From: CAVOHU01 sp963817885
Lineage (GTDB): Bacteria > Acidobacteriota > Vicinamibacteria > Vicinamibacterales > JAKQTR01
Reading direction: 5' to 3'
DNA length: 64,000 nucleotides
Assembly (NCBI GenBank): GCA_963817885.1
Contig: CAWFQE010000012.1
Location: 62,001 to 126,000, forward strand
The notes under the pieces were generated by a model. That model saw only the letters and a program-made list of their open reading frames with translations, was not told the origin of the DNA and made no database searches. This document shows positions 44,940-53,616 of this stretch, piece after piece. Position 1 is the first letter of the stretch, and every line of letters begins with the position of its first letter. The position numbers and the translations under genes are program-made.

Positions 44940-46270
44940 CACTACCTTGTCATCTTCGGAGCGGTGGATTCCGCCGGAAGCTGTCGATTAGATTCAGCAC
45001 GTTGCGGGTATTGACGATATAGAGCACCGCCATGATCTCCCGCACCCAGAATCGTACGGTCGGCAACGTCGGACGCGCAGCGGCGGTGTCCCGTTGGCGT
45101 TCGAGTTGGAGAAACGTGAACGCCATGGCGGTGAGGACCGCATGATGCGTCCAGCCCCGATAGCTCCGTCCTTCGAAGTGATCGAAGCCGAGTTCGTCTT
45201 TCAGTTCGCGATACTGTTGTTCGATGGGCCAGCGACTGCGCACGATGGTGACCAAGTCGCGCAGCGTGGCCGTCTCGTCGAGGTTGAGCAGGTAGTACTT
45301 TCGCTCGTCGGTGACCAGCCCGCGCTCGCACAGCAACCACCGCGAGCCGCGACTCTTGGCCGGCCGAACCCGATAGGCGACGAACCGCGCCGCCAGCGGA
45401 CCTTTGGTCCCCGTGGCCCACTCGATGCGTTCCCACGCCGCCTCCGGCACCGCCGTGGCGACCTCGCTGACCGGCAACGCGCGCGACGCCCCGTCGATCC
45501 ACACCGTGACGCAGCCCCGAATCGCGACGCCGTAGCGCAACCCCAACTGTTCGAGGCCGCGCCGAAACGCCGCGGTGGAGCCATAATCCGCATCGGTCAC
45601 CACGGCGGTGATCGTGAAGCCGGCCTTCACCGCGCGTCGCACGTGACTCAGCGCGATGCGCCACTTCTCGCGAAACCGCAACCGCCCGGGAATCCCCGCG
45701 CGCGTGCGTCGCTCGTCGTCGGTCGCCCAGGCCTGCGGCAGGTACAACTCGAAGGTGAGCGGCCACGCCAAGCGCTCGCCCACCAAGAGCGTCGACACGG
45801 CGACCTGGCAATTCCCGATCTTGCCCAGCGCCCCACAGTACTGCCGTTGCACGCCGACGGAATGCTGGCCTTGCTTGGGCAGTCCCGTATCGTCCACCGC
45901 GAGGATGCCCGTGCGCACCGGGACCACCGCGCGCAACCGCGTCCACACCGACTCGGCGTCCCACGGCGAGTGCGTCACGAAGTGTTGCAGCGCCTGGTAG
46001 CTGGCGGGATCGCTCAGCCGTCCATGCATGGCCTGCATCGACTTCCGCTCGCTGTCGTTGAACAGCCCGTCGAGGTACCGGCTCGCCGCCTCGCGCTGGG
46101 GTCGGCGGCTGAAGCAGCCGCTGAACTGATCGGCAAACGTGCCGAACCGTTCCAATATCTCGCGGGCCGTGCGATCGTCCACGCCCGTTATCGTAGAAAA
46201 CCCGGATCATTTGTACAAGTACGAAATATTGGATTGTGTTGTACGGTTCCTTGAATCTGACAAGGTAGTG
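44940..46270. mobile_element. IS701-family insertion sequence, complete
   Basis: The element is 1331 bases and bounded by perfect 13-base inverted repeats, CACTACCTTGTCA at 44940-44952 and TGACAAGGTAGTG at 46258-46270. It is flanked by a 4-base direct repeat CTAA (44936-44939 and 46271-46274), the target duplication length and YTAR-like target typical of IS701. It carries one intact transposase gene on the minus strand and could still be active. It is inserted in the first helix of a potassium channel gene. Confidence 0.92.
44950..46182 (-). CDS. IS701-family DDE transposase
   Basis: This 410-residue transposase is intact. It has VDDTGLPKQGQHSVGVQRQY near residue 93, with the first catalytic aspartate, VTDADYG near residue 185 with the second, and a C-terminal REL-type region (YRELKDELGFDHFEGRSYRG) with the glutamate. 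These are diagnostic for IS701. The gene nearly fills the element and ends within the left inverted repeat. An overlapping long minus-strand frame is a shadow. Confidence 0.92.
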   Translation of the reverse strand: MDDRTAREILERFGTFADQFSGCFSRRPQREAASRYLDGLFNDSERKSMQAMHGRLSDPASYQALQHFVTHSPWDAESVWTRLRAVVPVRTGILAVDDTGLPKQGQHSVGVQRQYCGALGKIGNCQVAVSTLLVGERLAWPLTFELYLPQAWATDDERRTRAGIPGRLRFREKWRIALSHVRRAVKAGFTITAVVTDADYGSTAAFRRGLEQLGLRYGVAIRGCVTVWIDGASRALPVSEVATAVPEAAWERIEWATGTKGPLAARFVAYRVRPAKSRGSRWLLCERGLVTDERKYYLLNLDETATLRDLVTIVRSRWPIEQQYRELKDELGFDHFEGRSYRGWTHHAVLTAMAFTFLQLERQRDTAAARPTLPTVRFWVREIMAVLYIVNTRNVLNLIDSFRRNPPLRR

Positions 46271-46940
46271 CTAATCCTCGAAGACCACGCGACGGATCCA
46301 GTTATCCGGCAGGCTGCCGAGATCACGAACTGGGTGGTGTGGCTCGCATTCTGCGCGGAGTTCTTCTTGAGATTCGGTCTTGAGTCTCAACGCTGGAGCT
46401 ACCTGCGTCGTGCCTGGTTCGACTTGGCCATCATCGCTATCTCGCCTCCCTTCCTCGTACCTCAGAACTTCGGGTTTCTTCGATCGCTCCGAGCCATTCG
46501 CTTGCTGCGCTTGCTTCGGCTCGTGCGGGCATTCGGGGTGGCGCTGCTCGGTCTTCGACTGTCCCGCCGCGTGCTCCTACATCGGCATTTCAACTATGTA
46601 GTGCTGGTCGCCGTCGTCACAGTCGGTCTGGGAGCGATAGCAATCTATACGGTCGAGCATGGGACGAGTACCCTCGATCGTGACCTTGGGAGACGCGCTC
46701 TGGTGGTCAGTCGTCACGGCGACGACGGTGGGGTACGGCGACATATCACCGACGACCGGAGAAGGCCGGGTGATAGCAGTGGTCCTGATGTTAGTCGGTA
46801 TCGCGGTGATCGGGGCTTTCACAGCGACGCTCGCCAGCCTGTTCTTTGAGCAGGAGAAGAGCCCCGAGATCGCCCGCCTCGAGGCGCGTCTTGAACAGAT
46901 CGATTCGAAGCTCGACCAGATTGCTGCGAGGCTAAAGTGA

Positions 46941-47361
46941 AGTGGCCGCGCTGCCTGACGGCCGTTCTGATTCCCTGCGGAGGTGAATGATCGAACGCCC
47001 CAGCCTCGCCCACCTCTATAGCGACCCTGACGTCCGTCAGGGCCAGCGGTTCCATTGGCCTCACGGCCGGCCAGATGGCGCAGAGTTCCGTTGCCGCGGC
47101 GTTCTCGGACACCAGCACACCGTACTGCACCGGAACGGCTGCTCGGGGATCTTCCAACACCACGGTGGCGCGTGTGTCGGCTTGTTGCCTGCTGACTGCA
47201 AATCGCCTCGTCGGGAGGCGACCGAGGTCGCGGTGCGCGCTACCGGTGGTCGTCACGAGAGACGCACCGCGACATGGTCATTCCCAGCGGGGTACGAGCC
47301 CGATATGCTATCCGCGCCGCTGTTCTGGCGCACTTATTGAGCCCCTAGGAGGAGAGTCAGG
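46941..47361. other. gene-poor region after the channel gene
   Basis: No gene is supported in these 421 bases. A minus-strand frame contains a protein-like stretch but no ribosome site, and a plus-strand frame is its shadow. AGGAGGAGAGTCAGG near 47350 belongs to the next gene. Confidence 0.4.
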
Positions 47362-47907
47362 ATGAACCGCCTGATCGTCGTCGGCCTAGCCATCTGTGGC
47401 CTGGCAACGGGCCCGAGCCCATGGGAGCAATTCCGCGATGCGTGGACCGGTCAGACCGTCACTCTCAAGCGGCCGCTCTATGAACTGCTGTACACCAATC
47501 AGAACATGATGGGGACCGCCATCGCGAAGCGAGACAGTCTCGTGGTCGTCGACGAGACGCTGGGGATCTACTACGAAGGTGGACCAGGCAAGAAGCGTCG
47601 CCCCGACTTACAGCGACTATGTGACGAAGTCAGCGCGATCACTGCAACTGGTGGACCCGAGGCGGCTCGGCCGTCTCCGTCCGGCCAAGCACGTTTGCTC
47701 ACGTTCCCCGTAGGTGTCAAGGTCAAGATCGTCGCAGTCAAGAAGGTCGGGCGAGGTGAGCTCTCGATTGTGCTTCGGGAACCACTCGCGCGAGAGTGGG
47801 AGGTCACGACGAGGCTCACGATCCGCCGGGCCCAAGACTTTTCGAAGGCATTCACGGAACGCGAGGCGATCGAGGCAGTCCTTCTGGAATTCTTCGAGCC
47901 GGGCTGA
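47362..47907 (+). CDS. exported protein of unknown function
   Basis: This 181-residue protein starts with a short signal-like segment (MNRLIVVGLAICGLATG). The ATG follows AGGAGGAGAGTCAGG, a very strong ribosome site. The mature part has charged, mixed alpha/beta sequence with no recognised motif; the C-terminal stretch DFSKAFTEREAIEAVLLEFF is helical. Codon use is less GC-biased than in the flanking core genes. Function unknown. Confidence 0.6.
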   Translation: MNRLIVVGLAICGLATGPSPWEQFRDAWTGQTVTLKRPLYELLYTNQNMMGTAIAKRDSLVVVDETLGIYYEGGPGKKRRPDLQRLCDEVSAITATGGPEAARPSPSGQARLLTFPVGVKVKIVAVKKVGRGELSIVLREPLAREWEVTTRLTIRRAQDFSKAFTEREAIEAVLLEFFEPG

Positions 47908-48358
47908 GGACTCGCGTGGCGATCAATCGCACCACCGGGCATCGACTATTGAACGCGGACATCTCGACCCCCAAGTCGGGTAGCGAGGTGTGACGTCGTA
48001 GACAAACGAGTGGGCACATTCGAAGGTGCCCTTGTCTTGACAGCGTCGAAGAACGGTTGCGAGCTAACTGGCTTTGCTTGATGGGCGAGATCGGATTGGT
48101 ACCTTGACCTAGTCGGCATGCTGCTGGGTTAGTCCGACTGGCGCCAAGCCAAGATGTGTCTCACCGGGACCGCCCGCCGGCTCGGTGCGCCCCGGCGCTA
48201 CTTCAGCGCTTCCTGTCCGCCGAAGGGAGGACGCGGCGTCAGCTCCTCGCGCGCAGCGTGGTCGTCCGGCAGTGTCCCGTGCGACAATGCCGACGGCCTG
48301 CCCCTGAACTCACTCGAGCCGTTCTTCATCAAGGCCCGGATCGCTCGCGAGGCCGCCA
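47908..48358. other. left edge of the 8-kb island
   Basis: No complete gene is visible in these 451 bases. The segment 48167-48271 is a diverged copy of the 3' end of the FAD oxidase gene at 56300, on the minus strand (see repeat entry). Confidence 0.5.
48167..48271 (-). repeat. left direct repeat: relic 3' end of FAD oxidase gene
   Basis: This stretch matches 56269-56373 at a constant offset of 8102 bases without gaps, with about 80 percent identity over 105 bases and the core CTACTTCAGCGCTTCCTG identical. On the minus strand it reads LPDDHAAREELTP, then PFGGQEALK and a stop, against LPEDRVALDELTP and the same PFGGQEALK stop in the intact gene. It is either a displaced attachment-site half or the tail of a lost paralogue. 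Confidence 0.75.
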
Positions 48359-49160
48359 ATGGCATCTGTCCCAGGGGAGCGGCAGTCCTTTCTGACGCGC
48401 CGGGAATTCATGGTGCTCGCCTCGGCCGTCGTGGTGCCGTCATGCCACCGAGTTGATCGACTCGTCGAGCCGGACGACAATCCGGAGGCCCAGGGCCGCC
48501 TCCAGTCGCGTCCCGGCGCCGGGACGACGACGCTCGCGGCCGGCGGGCACATCCTCGGCATTGGAGTTGACCGCGACGGCGGGATCTACGTCCCGCGCGA
48601 GTCGACCTCTGGACGCCGACTGCCGCTTGTCGTGATGCTGCATGGGGCGTACGGCAACTGGTCGAACGTCGAGTACATGTGGGTCTGGGCAGAAGCGCTG
48701 GGGATGTTCCTGCTGTACCCGGATTCGAGAACGAACACGTGGGAAGCGATTCTTCGGCCCCTACGGCCCCGATGTTGCGTTCATCGACGCCGCACTCGCG
48801 CAGACGTTCAGGACGTGCGCGGTGGATCCCGGGCGGATCGCGATCGCCGGGTTCTCCGACGGCGCCTCCTACGCGCTGTCGCTCGGCCTTCTCAACGGGG
48901 ATGTGTTTGGCAGCGTGATCGGGTTCTCGCCGGGATTCGTCCGGCAGGATCCGCGCCACGGGAAGCCGCGAGTCTTCATCTCCCACGGGACAAACGACCA
49001 CACCTTGCCGATTGACTCCAGCAGCCGAGTGATCGTTCCGCGGCTGAGAGCCGAGGGCTACGAGGTGAGCTACCGGGAGTTCGACGGGGAACACGTCCTT
49101 CCAGAGCAGATCGGCCGCGATGCATTCGAATGGGTAGTCAACCCGCAAGCCGTTCGATGA
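48359..49160 (+). CDS. esterase/depolymerase-like alpha/beta hydrolase, frame broken once
   Basis: Joined across one extra base near 48749-48756 (which restores WEAIFGPYGPDVAFIDAAL), this is a 266-residue hydrolase of the LpqC/PHB depolymerase type. Residues 14-29 form a Tat- or lipoprotein-like signal (TRREFMVLASAVVVPSC). LVVMLHGAYGNW is the oxyanion strand, GFSDGASYALSLGL contains the nucleophile serine, and SHGTNDHTLP plus GEHVLP supply Asp and His. The catalytic triad is complete, so the gene was recently functional. It is the first gene of the island and codirectional with the others. Confidence 0.68.
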
Positions 49161-49191
49161 GCCGTGGACCGTTCTCCAGCCGCGGGCATCG

Positions 49192-49770
49192 TCAGGCGTC
49201 CCACCCGGCATTGAGATGGGGCCGGGTCCAGTGGGGGATGGCCCGCGGCTCCAACACCGGCTCACCCAGGTCCGGGCAGGAGAGGCAATGCGACCCCGCA
49301 TGGGTACCCAGCCAGATCAGGTTGCGATCCCACTCGACGAACACCGTCTCTGAATCCCCCCTGAACCACGTGCTGTAGTCTTCCATCTTGCCGCCGCGCG
49401 GCAGGATGAAATAGACGAGCTCTCTCGGCTGCGTGGACTCGGAAATATCGAACACCCGGATGCCCGCGTTGAAGAACGACAGCACGACGATCTCCGGGCG
49501 TGCCGGTCCGGGTGCGATCCAGCGCTGGATGTTACGTGAGCCGAAACGTCCACGTGAAAGGCAGAAGTCGGCGTAGGGCGCGTCCGCGGACGGTTTCGGC
49601 CGCGGAACCACCCCGATGACCTTCGGGTCGCGTGGGTTCTTCACGTCGACCACCTGGATGGACTTGTACGGGTGTGGGCCTGTAAAGACCGCGGCGCCGG
49701 CCTGACGGGCCGAGCTTCCCGATCCGCAATCGGCCGCTCGTGGACGGGGGCGACGAGTTGCTTCGGTCAA
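49192..49770 (-). pseudogene. C-terminal fragment of an LVIVD-repeat protein
   Basis: The 192-residue frame resembles only the last third of exported LVIVD-repeat (beta-propeller-like) proteins: SIQVVDVKNPRDPKVIGV, then GIRVFDISESTQPRELVYF and EWDRNLIWLGT. The first 25 residues are unrelated Arg/Ala-rich sequence, so the propeller N-terminus and the signal peptide are missing. It is convergent with the hydrolase gene and probably a relic cut during rearrangement. Confidence 0.6.
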
Positions 49771-49835
49771 GCGTCGTGCTTTATGTGACCTACCTTGTCA
49801 CTGCTTGCTGCTGAACTGGTGTGGGGGAGGTTGTC

Positions 49836-50632
49836 ATGAACGCAACCACGGTTCAGGCGGGCTCCGGTATCGACTCCCGGGCCATCGCATCGAGTTGGCA
49901 GGGCGAGCGTCTACTGACCTACCGCTGCTGTCTCGGCGAGCTGAGCGCGGAACTACCGCGGGTCGTGCGGCGCCCCTTCACGCTCACCCCCCGGCGGCAC
50001 CTCCAGACGAGGGATCTTGGCAAGGGCCCGAGCGCGTGAGGGGAGAACACCCGTACTACGATCTCGTCGTTCGTCTCCCCGACGGCGCGACGGACTTGGA
50101 GATTCCGCTTGGCGTTGTGTCGAAGCGTTATGGCCTCGTCCAGCACGGTGAATTGCTGGACCGAGTCATCCAAGGTCTTGAAGCGGCCGGACTGCGATGG
50201 GAACCACTCGAGACCGACGTGCGGATCACGGAGCTCGGCAGCCGCCTGCACTTCACCGTTCATCTGCCGGAGAAATTCCGGGCGCCCATCGACGACGACG
50301 GCCTGGACCTCACAATCGAATGCCTGAACTCGGTGGACGGGAGTCGGTCGCTCAGGGTCGGCATGGGCTGGATTCGGTTGGTCTGCGGCAACGGGCTCTT
50401 CGTCGGACGCGTCACTGCGTCGATGCGTCGTCCGCACATCGAGTCACTTCACGTCGGACGTGTTCCAGCGCTGGTGGCCGCCGGCTTCAAGGCAGCCGAG
50501 GCTGACGCTCTCGCATGGCGGACTCGAGCGCAAACGGGAGTCACAAGTGAGGCGCTGGAGCGTTGGGCCGACCAGGTCGTGACCAAACAATGGGGTGTGC
50601 TCGCAGCCGCTCGAACGCTGCACATTGCTTGA
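49836..50632 (+). CDS. DUF932-like protein, frame interrupted
   Basis: ATG 49836 follows GGGGGAGG and encodes MNATTVQAGSG and about 60 further residues, then the frame closes at 50039. The main body continues in another frame from about 50030 to 50632 with IPLGVVSKRYGLVQHGELLD, LHFTVHLPEKFRAP and LRVGMGWIRLVCGNGLFVG, typical of DUF932 proteins carried by phages, plasmids and mobile islands. The change between frames needs one deletion or two insertions near 49990-50035. DUF932 function is unknown to me. It lies upstream of the island operon in the same orientation. Confidence 0.65.
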
Positions 50633-50692
50633 ACTGGAGTCGACGGACGGTTCAGCGATGCGACGGAGAAGGCTCCGGCGAGCCGGCGGGCC

Positions 50693-50893
50693 ATGACGCC
50701 CACCGAGACCGTGCCGGGGAGCCAACCGCCGAACGACAACGTCTTTCGCGTCGGCCAGATTCTCGCGTGGCTCGCGAACGCGCCTGGGGAATGGGGCGCC
50801 CGGCTCGAACGGCGACGGCAAGTGCCGGAACTCCTGGCGCCGCTCGTGAAGGCCACGAGTCTTCCGTCTGCCGTCGCCAAGCTCCGTCAATAG
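50693..50893 (+). CDS. small island protein, 66 residues
   Basis: A short frame encodes 66 residues with a disordered start and a helical C-terminal part (VGQILAWLANAPGEWGARLE). No strong ribosome site is present. It follows the DUF932-like gene by 60 bases in the same direction. It may be real, but the evidence is only composition and position. Confidence 0.35.
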   Translation: MTPTETVPGSQPPNDNVFRVGQILAWLANAPGEWGARLERRRQVPELLAPLVKATSLPSAVAKLRQ

Positions 50894-50956
50894 CCGTCTC
50901 TTGGCCCGAAGCGAAGCGCTACACGCTATCAGCGTACAGGATCATTCTCCAGAAGG

Positions 50957-50985
50957 TGCAGCATCGCTGACCGCGGGCTTATAAT
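50957..50985 (+). promoter_or_regulatory. candidate promoter of the island operon
   Basis: A perfect TATAAT lies at 50980-50985 with a poor -35 (TGCAGC) 17 bases upstream. It precedes the winged-helix gene by about 380 bases and is one of few perfect -10 boxes in this GC-rich window. Confidence 0.4.
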
Positions 50986-51367
50986 GCGCCACGTACAAGC
51001 TCCCGTCGCAACCCGCGGGGGTTGGCAGAACTGAAGTGGCCGTGAGGTAAGGAGTTGGCTTTGTGAATCGAGGCTTTGATCGGCTGCAATCCCCGACGGA
51101 CCCGGCTGGTCCGACGCCAACGATTAAGGCTGGATGAGCATGGCCCGGAAGAGGGGCGGCGCGGGCGGGGCCCGTCCGTTGAAATCAAAGACGGGGAGGG
51201 CTCTGGGTTGGCATTCCCGAGGCGTTGGCCAACGACATGTTGCCGAGCCGATGCGATCTCGAGCCGGCCTCGATAATCCGCCACTCCCAGTGCCATCCGT
51301 TCCTCGGTCAGGCAATACGGACCTACACCCAATACGACCGCATTCGCCCAAGGAGGACGGCGGAGCG
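50986..51367. other. long leader before the island operon
   Basis: These 382 bases have no supported gene. An in-frame extension from ATG 51134 (Arg/Gly/Lys-rich) exists, but AAGGAGGA at 51350-51357 marks a better start at 51368. A leader this long could hold regulation of the operon. Confidence 0.4.
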
Positions 51368-51939
51368 GTGTCCAATGTCGACCTTGTAACGCTCGCCTTG
51401 TATTCACTCGGGGGGCACGCGCAGAGTGTTGACACCGAGGATGTAGCGAAACGGGCAAACGAGCTGACTCCTGGACGACTGGTCTGGCGAAAGTACCCCG
51501 GACCAGATCAACCTGGAACTTGTCCGCGTGTTCCTATCGGATGCAAAGAAACTGGCGAAAGGGGGCGTACACCATAGGCTCAGGCCGCACAGGTTGGATG
51601 CTCACGGCGCGGGGGAGCGCGAGGGCAGCCCATCTCACCTCCACAAATCGACTGCCTAGCCTTCTCAGCCCCCGGGCGAGCACCGCGACGACTCAGCGCG
51701 AGCGAGCGGAGCGCACCTGGCTTCTCGGGCATCCCGGTCTAGCGATCCTTCGGGTGGGAGGAGCGAGCGCGCTTTCGCCCAGAGACCTCGAATCGCTGTT
51801 CCGCGTGGACGAATACATCCTCGGAGCGGCGCGCGAACGGCGAATAGCCCGCGTCATGAATGCCGTCGCCGGCGATTCCGACCTTGTTGCGCTGCTCGGC
51901 CCCGCAGCCGAGCGAGTCCGGTCCCTTGGAAGAAGGTAA
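51368..51939 (+). CDS. winged-helix-like island protein, frame broken twice
   Basis: GTG 51368 follows AAGGAGGA by 10 bases. Deleting one C in CCCC near 51494-51498 and one G in GGGGG near 51563-51567 gives 189 residues. The first 80 (SNVDLVTLALYSLGG, then LTPGRLVWRKYPDQINLELV, then GAYTIGSGRTGWMLTARG) look like a small winged-helix domain with a conserved WRKYP turn. The rest is helical and charged (DLESLFRVDEYILGAARERR). I know no family name. The stop lies 4 bases before the ATPase start, so the two are coupled. It may bind DNA or act as an adaptor. Length 572 is 570 plus two, as expected for two extra bases. Confidence 0.65.
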
Positions 51940-51943
51940 GGCC

Positions 51944-53610
51944 ATGACCCCAGCAAACACATCGGGCCTATTTGTCGTTAGCCACGTCGGGCGAGATCTT
52001 CTCCAGAGCTCAGCGCTGTTCAAGAGCGAGGCGTTGGTCGTCTGGGAATATGTCTCCAACGGATTGCAGTACGTGGATCCAGGGAGGCCCGCAGAGGTTC
52101 GGGTTCACCTCGAGGACAGACGAAAGACGATCCGCGTCGCGGACAACGGACGGGGAATGGACTGGCAGGGTCTCCAGCAGTTCTTCGTTATGCACGGCGA
52201 GAATCAGGATCGCCGGCAGGGCCGTCCCGGGCGTGGGATGTTCGGGACCGGCAAGTCGGCCGCGTTCGGCATTGGCGAGACGCTGAGGGTGAGAACAGTG
52301 AGCGGGGGCCGTCGGTCGGAGGTTGTGCTCCACCGGCGCGACATCGAAGGAATGGCCTCTGGGGATCCGGTCCCCGTCCAGACAGTGGAGAAGGAGGTGA
52401 AGACGGACCAGCCGAATGGCACTGAAGTGTTCGTGGAGGACATTCGCCTCCGCCACCTCGACCAGGCGAAGGTGATTAGGTACGTGGAACATCATCTCGC
52501 GCATTGGCCGGATCGAGGTGCGCAGGTGTTTGTGAGCAACCGTCTATGCGAGGTGGCCGAGCCAGAGGTGAATTGGGAGCGCTCGTACCACCCGGACGCA
52601 TCTCTCGCGGCGGTACTCGGAGATGTCGAACTCCGGGTGCTCATCGCGCGGGCGTCCTTAGATGAGGAATCGCGAGGCATAGCAGTCTACTCGAATGGAA
52701 ACTGGCATGAGAATACATTGGCAGGGGCGGAGGGGAAGGAGTGTGCACAGTACATCTTTGGTGAGATCGACATTCCGCGACTCGAGACTCGATCCGTCCC
52801 TGCCCCCGGCATTCGACATGAGCCGGTCCATGCTGCTGAACACAGAAAACCCTACGGTCCGTGCCCTGTACCTCATTCCTCGGTCCGTGTATTGAGGAGG
52901 TCAGAAGGGAACTCGTCCGGGCTGACAGGGAGCGGCGCGAGACCGAAGAGGCGAAGAGGCTCGCTCGCCAGGCGGCCGAGATTGCTGATCTCCTCAACGA
53001 TGACTTCCGGGAGTTCCGTCGACAGGTGGCGGCCGCCCGGGGGAGGCCCTCAGCGGCGCCGGGCCCGGCCGGAGCTCGGCCCGGCTCGTTGGACGACGAC
53101 TTGCTCACGCCCGGAGATTCGGCGCCCGGGGTTGAGGTCAATCCTGATGGCTCCCCGGGGGCCGAGGGCGAGGCGGGTGGCGACGGCGGAGCGCCCAGGC
53201 ATCTTGGCCCCATTCTGGAGCCGGAAGACGCTGGGAATACCAAGGGGAATCCGGCAACTCGCGGCCGCCGGAGAGGGACAGGCGGAGGCTTCAGTGTTAA
53301 GTTCGACTCCGTCGGCCAGGGCGAGAGGCGCGCTAAGTACGTGGAGTTCGAGCGGACCATTGTGGTGAACTTGGACCATCCACAGATCGCCGCGGCAAGA
53401 GGCGCAGGGACGGTCGAACAGAGTTCATTCCGGCGTTTGGCTCTCGAGGTCGCACTAACAGAGTATTCGGTGGCGCTGGCCCAGCTGCTCGCAGACAGCG
53501 ACGAACTAGTCGAGCCCAGCGAGGCGCTATTCCACGTCCGGGACTCAATCGACAGGCTGAGTCGCAGAGCAGCTTCTCTGTTCCGGGACGGTACTCAGCC
53601 GGTCGCCTAG
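51944..53610 (+). CDS. GHKL/HSP90-like ATPase, frame broken twice
   Basis: This is a 554-residue protein after deleting one base near 52785-52795 and one near 52878-52884. The N-terminal GHKL fold is complete: Glu35 and Asn39 in WEYVSNGLQY, DNGRGM at 67-72 and GRGMFGTGKSAAFGIG at 97-112. The ATP lid therefore resembles MutL/HSP90/MORC-type ATPases, not histidine kinases, since no H-box exists. Residues about 330-365 form a charged coiled coil (RADRERRETEEAKRLARQAA), then a Pro/Gly/Asp-rich linker and a C-terminal domain of about 110 residues. The gene is sandwiched, with 4- and 6-base gaps, between the winged-helix and sigma-like genes. ATP-driven clamp-like action is plausible. Confidence 0.75.
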
Positions 53611-53616
53611 CAGCCA

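Larger units (their letters stand above)
44810..46940 (+). pseudogene. voltage-gated K+ channel gene split by an IS701 element
   Basis: The 5' piece (44810-44939) encodes an N-terminus and helix S1 start (STELVMGLLALAIVPAL). The 3' piece (46275-46940) continues ILEDHATDPVIRQAAEI, then S2-S4 with the arginine-rich FLRSLRAIRLLRLLRLVRAF and the selectivity filter TVGYGD followed by S6. Removing the element and one target copy joins GCT CTA ATC in frame with no lost residue. A second defect, one extra C in the CCC near 46663-46666, separates S5 from the pore; deleting it gives TSTSIVTLGDALWW. The restored channel is about 264 residues of the KvAP-like six-helix class. As it stands the gene is almost certainly inactive. 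Confidence 0.85.

Noticed and set aside
46819..47256. 145-residue minus-strand frame after the channel gene
   Set aside because: It has one protein-like stretch, but no ribosome site, and it overlaps the channel end. It may be a relic, but I cannot support it.
50979..51458. Minus-strand frame across the island leader
   Set aside because: Arg/Pro/Ser-rich shadow with no start signal. The plus-strand gene at 51368 has a strong ribosome site.
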